A stretch of 9,387 bases of DNA from the NCBI GenBank assembly GCA_020200615.1, contig JAIVIH010000104.1, forward strand, positions 1 through 9,387, in the 5' to 3' direction. This DNA comes from Actinomycetota bacterium (lineage in GTDB: Bacteria; Actinomycetota; Acidimicrobiia; Acidimicrobiales; AC-14). Shown piece after piece: positions 4,599-9,387 of the stretch. The notes under the pieces were generated by a model, which was not told where the DNA came from, did no database searches, and was given only the letters and a program-made list of their open reading frames with translations. The position numbers were made by a program, and so were the translations under genes. Position 1 is the first letter of the stretch; each line of letters starts with the position of its first letter.

Positions 4599-7004
4599 AC
4601 GTGCCCTGCGGGCCAACATAAGGCGCCACGGCCACGGTGTCCCGCAGCCGGCCAGGTTGGTGGTCATCCCTTCCACGCCGACGCCCTCGCCAACCGTCGA
4701 CGACGTGCGCCGTCGTGTCCAGACCAGAACGAGACCCTGGTCCAACATTATGCGGGTGATCCTGTCAAGAGGCGGTCTCTTCGAGTCCATCGAGTAGGCC
4801 TTCGAAGATCTTCTGCCGGCCGACCTGGCCCTTGCTCGCGGCGTCGTCGCGCTGCCGCTGCAGCGTCGGCTTGAACTCGACCGTGGTGACGAAGAAGGTG
4901 CACGACTCGCAGATCGACTCGAAGTGACAGTCGAGCTCGACGGGACGGGCGCAGTAGGGCTCCTGCTCGGCAGCTCGCCCCGCCTCGCCTCATGGCGCAG
5001 CCGGCGGCGCTCCGAGAAGACAGCGGCGGGATCGTCTGCAGGACTGACCTCGAGGGTGGCGGCGCCGGGGCCGGTGCGGGCCAGGGCGGCCCCCACGGTC
5101 GGGACCGGGACGGCGGCGCGTACCAACACGGGCGTCACCACGTCCAACCTGGGCAGGGCGGGGACGGTCACCTCGGGCGGGAGCGGCTTGACCACGCCCG
5201 GCCGCAGGACCGGCGGCGTGGGCGTCGGCGGCGCGGGCGGCATCACGGCGTGGTCGTCGCAGCAGTCGGTCCGGGCCGGGTCGATGCCTCGGATGGTCAG
5301 GTCGTGGAGGATGGGGGACGCGCCGCCCACCGGGTCGCGGAGGAAGACGACCCGTACCTTCAGGTACCGCCCGGTGGGGACGGCGGGCACGGAGCCGGGG
5401 GTGACGCGCACGGGCGTCGAGAAGTTGATCCCGTCGGCGCTGCTGGAGGCGGTGAGAACAAGGTCGGTGCCCGGGGGAATGGTGGAGTTCCCTGTGATCG
5501 CCCCCCACTGGGCGCCAGTGAGCGGCCCGCAGTCGTACACGACCTCCCAGGAGCCGGTCTTGGGGTGCACTGGCACGGCGCTGCCCGTCATGTCGCTGTA
5601 GTTGTACGGGCTGCCGCGTACGTCGATGGGCGGTGTGGTGACCATCCCGCGTGGGGTGATGCCGTCGAGCCCGACGGGCCCGGCGTTGGGGTCGATGCGG
5701 ACGACGTTATCAGCGCCGTAATTGGTGACCCAGATGTACCCGTCTCGATCGACGGCGGCGCCCGTGGGGCCGAACCCGACCGTCACCTCGCCCAGGAAGA
5801 ACCCGTCGTTGCGCAGGCGGCCGACGGTGTCGTCGGTGCCGGCAGTCGAATGCGCGACCCAGACGTGGTCGTCGAGGCCCACGACACAGCCCTGGGCGGG
5901 CACCGGGTCCCAGCGCAGCAGGCCGAGGGTGTCGAACCGGGTGTCGCGCGGGGGGCCGGCCGACCAGACGACGCCCTGCTCGTCGGTCAGCCCCCCGTAG
6001 CCGCCGTAGTGGACCGACGGCTCGGTATGCAGGATCGTGCCGTCGGGACTGATGAGGTTGAAGGTCTCGTCATTCGGAAAGCCGGTCCCGCTCACCCACA
6101 CGTCCTGGCTAAGGGACACGGAGATGTGCCGGGTGCCGTGTGCCGTCGTCCGGGTGTAGACGATGAGGCACTCGTCCTCGGCCGTCGAGACGCCCCCGTT
6201 GGTGTCCTGGTTGCCGGTGTTCAGCCACGGCCTGATGTCGCCCTGGCCCGTCGAGGTCTGGATGCCGGGGTTGCCGTTGCGCTCCTGGCACTGGTGGTTC
6301 TCGACCATACCGATGCGCACGACGCTGTTCCCGCGCCGGTTGGCGGCCCACACGTTCCCCCACGGGTCGACCGTGGTGCGAGACGGCTCCGCGTCCTCTC
6401 CGTCGGGTGAGGTCCAGTACTCCCCCACGATCTGCTGCGTCCGGGTGTCGATCTTGACGATGGTGCCCTTGCGGTTGAACGGGTCGGCGGGGTTGAGGAG
6501 GTTGTCCCGGGTCGTGACGGCCACCCAGAGGAACTCGAAGGCGCTGGTCTCCTCGGCCAGTTGCAGCTGGTCGGAGGGGGTGTGGACGACGTTGACGAGC
6601 TCACCGCGATCGAAGTCCGCGTCAGTGGTGAAGGTGAACGGGCTGGCGGGACCGCCGGCGGGCAGGCAGTCGCACATCATCTCGGAGCTCGAGGCCGCCG
6701 GCGGCTCCCGCAGGGCGATCTCCGCCTGGCGGACGGCATTACGGTCCGTCACCTCGACTTCCCGCTGGGCGACCTCGGCGGCGCGCTCGACCTTCCGCTC
6801 GGTGATCTCAGCCTGGCGGGCTACATTGCGCGCCTCGCGCTCAGCTTCCCGTTCGGCCGAGCGGGCCTCGCGTTCGCCTTCGCGGGCAACACTCCGCGCA
6901 TCCGCGTCGGTCTCCGCCGCCGCCGGCGACTCCAGCAAAATGAGCAGCCCGGCAACAGCTACCAAACCACCAAACGCCAGGCGGACGACACCGCTCCGTC
7001 TCAT
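4497..7004 (-). CDS. Secreted coiled-coil and beta-propeller (NHL/Vgb-like) protein, 3' end chimeric
   Basis: The ORF is 835 codons, of which about the first 660 look authentic. Order: Sec signal peptide (1-30, RR then a Leu/Val core ending SPAAA); a charged Ala/Glu/Arg helix of repeated EREAEREAR-like units (36-100), probably a coiled coil or stalk; a short Cys motif MMCDC (109-113); blades of an NHL or streptogramin-lyase-like beta-propeller (about 125-445). Recurrent blade motifs are FLWVAVT, GNVWAANRRGNSVVRI, DVWVSGTG, DHVWVAHS and GYIWVTNYGADNVVRI. A beta-sandwich (484-573, with GSWEVVYDCG and GRYLKVRVVFLRD) resembles discoidin-type modules, and a Pro-rich linker follows (588-640). The ATG at 7004 has GGGAG 9 nt upstream. 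Export to the cell surface is likely and no catalytic role is visible. From about base 5027 the frame overlaps the out-of-frame recombinase tail and becomes Ser/Arg-rich, so the natural C terminus (perhaps a surface anchor) seems lost. No frameshift occurs in about 2 kb, unlike its neighbours. Confidence 0.8.
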   Translation of the reverse strand: MRRSGVVRLAFGGLVAVAGLLILLESPAAAETDADARSVAREGEREARSAEREAEREARNVARQAEITERKVERAAEVAQREVEVTDRNAVRQAEIALREPPAASSSEMMCDCLPAGGPASPFTFTTDADFDRGELVNVVHTPSDQLQLAEETSAFEFLWVAVTTRDNLLNPADPFNRKGTIVKIDTRTQQIVGEYWTSPDGEDAEPSRTTVDPWGNVWAANRRGNSVVRIGMVENHQCQERNGNPGIQTSTGQGDIRPWLNTGNQDTNGGVSTAEDECLIVYTRTTAHGTRHISVSLSQDVWVSGTGFPNDETFNLISPDGTILHTEPSVHYGGYGGLTDEQGVVWSAGPPRDTRFDTLGLLRWDPVPAQGCVVGLDDHVWVAHSTAGTDDTVGRLRNDGFFLGEVTVGFGPTGAAVDRDGYIWVTNYGADNVVRIDPNAGPVGLDGITPRGMVTTPPIDVRGSPYNYSDMTGSAVPVHPKTGSWEVVYDCGPLTGAQWGAITGNSTIPPGTDLVLTASSSADGINFSTPVRVTPGSVPAVPTGRYLKVRVVFLRDPVGGASPILHDLTIRGIDPARTDCCDDHAVMPPAPPTPTPPVLRPGVVKPLPPEVTVPALPRLDVVTPVLVRAAVPVPTVGAALARTGPGAATLEVSPADDPAAVFSERRRLRHEARRGELPSRSPTAPVPSSSTVTSSRSASRAPSSSPRSSSSRRCSGSATTPRARARSAGRRSSKAYSMDSKRPPLDRITRIMLDQGLVLVWTRRRTSSTVGEGVGVEGMTTNLAGCGTPWPWRLMLARRARSHGVCHCRQTRNVRCRDRVAVLHGPERFVGPLR
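4722..4742 (-). terminator. Possible hairpin terminator after the recombinase tail
   Basis: GACCAG and CTGGTC form a perfect 6-bp stem with a 9-nt loop, about 23 nt past the TGA at 4765 on the minus strand. There is no T-run. It is weak on its own and is listed because it lies where transcription of the propeller gene or recombinase tail would end. Confidence 0.25.
4765..5026 (-). pseudogene. C-terminal tail of a second site-specific recombinase/transposase
   Basis: In a frame different from the overlapping propeller ORF, the minus strand reads EQEPYCARPVELDCHFES, then ICESCTFFVTTVEFKPTL, then QRQRDDAASKGQVGR and KIFEGLLDGLEETAS with a stop at 4767-4765. A Cys-rich 'YC.RP..LDC.FESICE.C.FF' block followed by 'EF.PTL..QRDDA..KGQ..R' is, from memory of the family, the extreme C terminus of actinobacterial tyrosine-type recombinases carried by transposons (Tn554-like style). 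The preceding RRLRHEARRG, in the propeller frame, may belong to the same protein, with one missing base at about 4975. The catalytic core is absent. The fragment occupies the 3' end of the propeller gene, so one recombination event probably joined them. Confidence 0.68.
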
Positions 7005-7057
7005 ATATGGACGCTCCCGCCGCAGGGGACCTCGTAACCGGCAAAGGAATTCGGAAC

Positions 7058-7075
7058 GACGGTCCTCGCACCGTC
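7058..7075 (-). other. Small hairpin in the 5' untranslated leader of the propeller gene
   Basis: GACGGT and ACCGTC form a perfect 6-bp stem around a 6-nt loop, about 55 nt upstream of the ATG and just downstream of the predicted transcription start. It could affect mRNA stability or reflect a regulator site; nothing else supports a riboswitch. Confidence 0.3.
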
Positions 7076-7093
7076 AAGACGGATGGGAATCGA

Positions 7094-7122
7094 ATTGTCC
7101 GCGCGTCGGAGCGCTGTGTCAA
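7094..7122 (-). promoter_or_regulatory. Near-consensus housekeeping-sigma promoter for the propeller gene
   Basis: On the minus strand a perfect -35 TTGACA (7122-7117) is followed after exactly 17 bp by GACAAT (7099-7094), four of six matches to the -10 consensus. Transcription would start near 7087, giving a leader of about 83 nt before the ATG at 7004. The -35 lies only about 19 bp from the point where integrase-like coding stops (7141), so the promoter lies just inside the rearranged junction. Confidence 0.6.
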
Positions 7123-7140
7123 GCAACGGCGACCGCTGTC

Positions 7141-7567
7141 GAAGGGAGGCTTCGTCGCTCGCGCTAGCGCCTCGACCTGGTCCGCCGCCAGGTAGATCGG
7201 CTCGACGCGCGTTGGTCGCGGGAGGCGCAAGCCGTCGCAGGGGTTGCTCTTGATGGCGCCGGCGCTCTTCGCCAGTGCGAAGCACCTGGTCGGAGCACGA
7301 GCCGCACGCGCTGCAGAGTCTTCGGCGCCAGACCTTCGGCCTGCTTCTCGGCGACGAACCGCCGGATGTCGACATGGTCGATGCGGGCGACCGGCACCTG
7401 CGCAATGGTCGGCAGCACGTGGACTCTGAGCGCCCGCTCGTAATCACCCTGCGTGATGGCGCGCGGATGGACGATCGTCCGAGGTGCTCGTTGGTCCAGT
7501 CCCCGAACGGCACCCGGCCGAGGCCCAGATCGGTCCAATCTCCTCTCCGGACGTCGGCCATCGCCAC
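7141..7567 (-). pseudogene. N-terminal fragment of a tyrosine recombinase (integrase), three frameshifts
   Basis: Starting at GTG 7567 or ATG 7561, the protein reads MADVRRGDWTDLGLGRVPFGD up to NEHLG. After about 7480 it continues in another frame as TIVHPRAITQGDYERAL, VHVLPTIAQVPVARIDHVDI and AEGLAPKTLQRVRLVLR, the SAM-like core-binding domain of phage integrases. It shifts near 7290 to QVLRTGEE and near 7266 to GAIKSNPCDGLRLPRPTRVEPIYLAADQVEALARATKPPF. This is the linker into the catalytic domain, where box I should follow, but similarity ends at 7141. The fragment begins about 25 bp from the CCA end of the tRNA-Pro remnant, a usual place for an integrase that targets a tRNA gene. The missing catalytic part is of the same style as the plus-strand piece at 4216-4598. 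Confidence 0.82.
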
Positions 7568-7573
7568 AACGCT

Positions 7574-7668
7574 CTGACCAGCACTGTTCCTGGTCGGGGA
7601 GGGGGGATTTGAACCCCCGGCCTCAGCGTCCCGAACGCTGGGAGGCGCTCAGGGAACTCGCTGGTCAG
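7574..7668. repeat. 9-bp inverted repeat flanking the tRNA-Pro fragment
   Basis: CTGACCAGC at 7574-7582 and GCTGGTCAG at 7660-7668 are exact reverse complements placed about 8 nt and 20 nt outside the tRNA remnant. The core GGTCAGCG recurs directly at 7664, 7683 and 7835. This would fit recombinase binding sites around an attachment core, but function is inference. Confidence 0.4.
7591..7640 (-). tRNA. 3' half of tRNA-Pro(CGG), truncated: attachment-site remnant
   Basis: On the minus strand the sequence shows the complete anticodon arm (CAGCG, loop TTCGGGA, CGCTG; anticodon CGG for Pro), a 5-nt variable loop AGGCC, the T arm (GGGGG, TTCAAAT, CCCCC), the 3' acceptor strand CTCCCCG, the discriminator A and an encoded CCA (7593-7591). 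The D arm and 5' acceptor strand are absent: upstream of 7640 nothing resembles them, and no CGGGGAG partner is found. So this is not a working tRNA gene. A 3' tRNA half beside an integrase start is the classic trace left by integration of a mobile element into a tRNA gene. Confidence 0.85.
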
Positions 7669-7743
7669 CGACCATAATCCCAGGTCAGCGGGCATTTCTA
7701 CTACGCCCTGTTGTGCGCTGCGGAGCACTCGACAGCGCCATCT

Positions 7744-7772
7744 GTGGTCTGTTTGTGGTCTATCCGTGGTCT
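7744..7772 (+). repeat. Three GTGGTCT repeats at an exact 11-bp period
   Basis: GTGGTCT occurs at 7744-7750, 7755-7761 and 7766-7772, i.e. once per helical turn on one face of DNA. It lies about 100 bp from the tRNA-Pro remnant on the side away from the integrase. This spacing is typical of arm-type integrase or accessory-protein sites near an attachment core. The rest of 7669-7825 shows no gene. Confidence 0.6.
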
Positions 7773-7825
7773 GTCGCGGCGCGTACTGGGAACTGAGAAC
7801 CGGGGCGTGCCACTAACGATGGGCG

Positions 7826-8069
7826 GATTCGGGCGGTCAGCGCGAGAAGCTCAGCAAGCGCTCTGATGGTTTCAGAATCCGAGCGACTTGCGGAGACGGT
7901 TGTTGAGGCTGCGGGCGATCTTGGCCAGGTCCTCGGCGGTCTGCTCCGAGAGGTCCGTGCCCTTCGGCAGATACTGGCGTAGGAGCCCGTTGGTGTTCTC
8001 GTTCAGCCCGCGCTGCCAGGCGCTGTGCGGGTCGCAGAAGTACACCTGCGCCCCGGTGTCGATCATGAA
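7826..8069 (-). pseudogene. C-terminal remnant of an IS30-family transposase
   Basis: The minus strand reads [20 protein letters not shown] then [19 protein letters not shown] and [11 protein letters not shown], the strongly conserved end of IS30-family DDE transposases. The final catalytic Glu (in NENTNG) is present. The two catalytic Asp residues, the N-terminal HTH and the left half are missing; similarity starts abruptly near 8069. The frame stops at 7872, but repairing one base there gives LKPSERL and repairing a second at about 7850 gives AELLALTA, a normal IS30 tail. So the gene is truncated and carries two small deletions. No terminal inverted repeats are recognisable, so the element cannot be bounded. 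It may have helped remove the 5' half of the nearby tRNA. Confidence 0.85.
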
Positions 8070-8283
8070 GCCGGGTGACTCGACTCTCCCTGCCCTGGGC
8101 CAGCGAGTGTCCGCAAAGGATCGTTCGCGTTCCGTGAGACCCTCAACGGCGACAGTACCCGGCTCAAGGATAGCGATCGCTGAGAGTGCCTACAGACGAC
8201 GCTTCGTGACCAGACCCGGCGGCCGGGGGTCAAGAGTGGACCGCGGCCAAAGTGCGCCCGTCGCTGACCCTCGAGAAACTCGT
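8070..8283. other. Intergenic stretch without recognisable gene
   Basis: About 215 bases between the abrupt end of the IS30 remnant and the stop of the DUF998-type gene. Nothing supportable as coding was found on either strand. It contains a short GC-rich hairpin (8215-8227) and a GCGATCGC palindrome (8172-8181), neither convincing as a functional site. Confidence 0.4.
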
Positions 8284-8985
8284 TCAGATCGAAGGGGATA
8301 GGAACCCGAACGCCTTGCCGGTTGCTTCTGCAGGGGGTATTGAGGTCGGCTCCATGAGGCCGCTCACGATCGCGACTGCTGAAGCCGCAAGCCACCCCTC
8401 GGCGAGCGTCAGCCCGATCCGCTGCGAGAGGCCATGAATTGGGGGGAATGCTGCGCCGGCCAGACAGGCGCCGGACAGGACCCCTACGATGCGCGAGGCG
8501 GCCGCCGCCCGGCCATGCCCGCGAACCGAAAGGGTCTGCGCCGCGAGGACCGGCGTCAGGGCGAGCGATGCGGATCCGACAACTGCGAATCCGTAGTGGA
8601 CGCGGTCGATGGTCGAGGACGTGCCGAGCGGGACGACCCCGGCACCGAGGGTGGCCAAGCCGGTCACGGTGGTCGCGAGCCATGCTGGACCCTCGAGCGA
8701 GTCGCGAAGCGCCACGCTATAGGCAGGCACGGTCACCCCAAAGCAGACGAACCCCGCCGTCATGAGCCGTCGCCTCGGCGCATGAACGGCGGCCAGGCGG
8801 CTGATCGACTCTTGGACGGGGAAGTAGCGCTCCGTCAGCACGCCGGCGGTCGACCATGCGGCAACGAACCCTGCCGGCCCAACGACCCCACCCCAGGCCA
8901 GTGCGTCCCGCGGTCTCATCGGTGAGGCGTATCTCCCCGGGGGCGCCATGACGAGATGCTGGTGATCGTCGGCGACTGTGGCCAT
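8284..8985 (-). CDS. DUF998-type six-helix membrane protein
   Basis: Intact ORF of 233 codons from ATG 8985; ATG at 8949 or 8919 is also possible, and 8919 (MRPRDALAWGG) best fits the family N terminus. About six hydrophobic helices are visible: ALAWGGVVGPAGFVAAW, LMTAGFVCFGVTVPAYSVAL, AWLATTVTGLATLGAGVV, YGFAVVGSASLALTPVLAA, IVGVLSGACLAGAAF and TLAEGWLAASAVAIVSGL. The loop after helix 1 (ERYFPVQESISRLAAVHAP) carries the 'S.S.LAA..AP' signature of DUF998 integral membrane proteins, whose biochemical role is unknown. No frameshift or unusual codons. It lies about 100 bp downstream of the gene at the right edge on the same strand, but a hairpin between them suggests separate transcription. No clear Shine-Dalgarno at 8985; GGGGAG lies 13 nt upstream of 8919. 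Confidence 0.8.
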   Translation of the reverse strand: MATVADDHQHLVMAPPGRYASPMRPRDALAWGGVVGPAGFVAAWSTAGVLTERYFPVQESISRLAAVHAPRRRLMTAGFVCFGVTVPAYSVALRDSLEGPAWLATTVTGLATLGAGVVPLGTSSTIDRVHYGFAVVGSASLALTPVLAAQTLSVRGHGRAAAASRIVGVLSGACLAGAAFPPIHGLSQRIGLTLAEGWLAASAVAIVSGLMEPTSIPPAEATGKAFGFLSPSI

Positions 8986-9067
8986 GGGAGGGGGGTGTGC
9001 CTGGCCAGCACCCGCTGCAGCGTCGGGACATTGCCGAGTGGCTGCCTGCCCAGAGGGAGGCCGACGC

Positions 9068-9089
9068 GCCGTGGCTCTTCAACCACGGC
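9068..9089 (-). terminator. Hairpin immediately after the right-edge gene
   Basis: GCCGTGG and CCACGGC form a perfect 7-bp stem with an 8-nt loop, starting directly after the TGA at 9092-9090. There is no T-run, which is common for actinobacterial terminators. Position argues for a terminator. Confidence 0.5.
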
Positions 9090-9387
9090 TCACCCGGGGT
9101 TCCGTCGGAATGCGATCGGCGGCTCGATCAGGTGAGGCTTCGCCTCAGGTCCCACAGGGGCCAGCCACGGCGCGTGGACGCTGGCGTCAGGGCAGAACCT
9201 CCATCGCCGACAGACGCGGTCGATGCCCACTGGATACAGCGTGAGGTCCCCGTCGGTGCCGATATGGAGGCGGAGGAAGTTCTTCTGGTCCATGTGGTGA
9301 AGGGGCGCAAACGCCTCGTTCCCGTGATAGCCGAGGCAGTTGGTGATCCACAGGTAGCCAGATATTCCGAGAACGCCGCCGATGCCG
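9090..9387 (-). CDS. C-terminal part of a membrane metallophosphoesterase-like protein; 5' end beyond window
   Basis: 99 codons visible, open at the right edge and ending with TGA at 9092-9090. It begins in a hydrophobic, Gly-rich stretch (GIGGVLGISGYLWITNCLG), perhaps the last membrane helix. NEAFAPLHHMDQKNFLRLHI, TDGDLTLYPVGIDRV and PHLIEPPIAF follow. From memory, 'NEAF.....KNFLR..I..DG.LT.YPIGID.VPR.W ... P.LIE.PI' is the tail of a group of bacterial proteins annotated as metallophosphoesterases. The catalytic metal-binding motifs would lie upstream, out of view, so the reaction cannot be confirmed here. A hairpin follows the stop directly. Confidence 0.55.
   Translation of the reverse strand, partial: GIGGVLGISGYLWITNCLGYHGNEAFAPLHHMDQKNFLRLHIGTDGDLTLYPVGIDRVCRRWRFCPDASVHAPWLAPVGPEAKPHLIEPPIAFRRNPG

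Noticed and set aside
5070..5084. LARTG (residues 641-645 of the propeller protein) as a sortase sorting signal
   Set aside because: No hydrophobic helix plus basic tail follows in this frame; it may be a remnant of a lost anchor but cannot be supported.
4992..7167. Two plus-strand open frames of 334-472 codons opposite the propeller gene
   Set aside because: Low-complexity Gly/Val/Asp- or Ser/Arg-rich translations without motifs; the minus strand has signal peptide, blades, promoter and ribosome-binding site.
7641..7670. The 5' half of tRNA-Pro upstream of the anticodon arm
   Set aside because: The sequence cannot form a D arm, lacks the usual GG of the D loop and has no CGGGGAG to pair with the acceptor strand.
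7669..7825. A CRISPR array, from the repeated GTGGTCT and GGTCAGCG motifs
   Set aside because: Units are only 7-8 bp, without spacer-length unique sequence or cas genes; better explained as protein-binding repeats.
8172..8227. AGCGATCGCT palindrome and a CCCGG/CCGGG hairpin (8215-8227) as regulatory site or terminator
   Set aside because: Short GC-rich palindromes are expected by chance here; the stem is only 5 bp, with no T-run, and about 60 nt past the stop.

Overview
This is a high-GC (roughly two-thirds G+C), G/C-ending-codon stretch typical of a free-living actinobacterium, perhaps Acidimicrobiia-like. The lineage is inferred from composition and protein style only. Almost all recognisable coding sequence is on the minus strand. 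The window is a mosaic: two protein-coding blocks (a caspase operon and a secreted beta-propeller gene) lie among broken pieces of recombinases and transposases, with ordinary chromosomal-looking genes at the right end.

Left block (1-3974, minus, transcribed right to left). A tight run encodes an unrecognised 142-residue protein (3974-3546), a Cys-rich M15-like D,D-peptidase/endolysin-like protein (3506-2925), a long caspase/metacaspase-family protein (2918-723) and a second caspase-family protein (697 to beyond base 1). Both caspases keep the His and Cys of the catalytic dyad. The longer one is interrupted by two frameshifts of opposite sign (about 2483 and 1026), so its N and C ends are in the same frame and about 1.45 kb of the middle is not. 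The spacing (6 nt, then a TGA/ATG overlap) suggests one transcriptional unit. This is the most interesting content of the window and the best candidate for a poorly described system.

Middle block (about 4067-7567). The C-terminal part of a tyrosine recombinase lies on the plus strand (4216-4598). The tail of a different recombinase lies on the minus strand (4765 to about 5026). A frameshifted N-terminal part of a tyrosine recombinase also lies on the minus strand (7567-7141). Between them is one long uninterrupted minus-strand gene (start 7004) for an exported, coiled-coil plus beta-propeller protein. It has a near-consensus sigma-70-type promoter (7122-7094), and its 3' end runs into the recombinase tail. 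The two integrase pieces point in opposite directions, as expected if an inversion of about 3 kb carrying the propeller gene split one integrase.

Right block (7574-9387). The 3' half of a tRNA-Pro(CGG) gene with encoded CCA (7591-7640) marks an old attachment site next to the integrase start. It is flanked by a 9-bp inverted repeat and, further out, by three helically phased GTGGTCT repeats. Then come a degraded IS30-family transposase tail (about 7826-8069), an intact six-helix DUF998-type membrane protein (8985-8284), a hairpin terminator, and the C-terminal end of a probable membrane metallophosphoesterase-like protein running in from the right edge.
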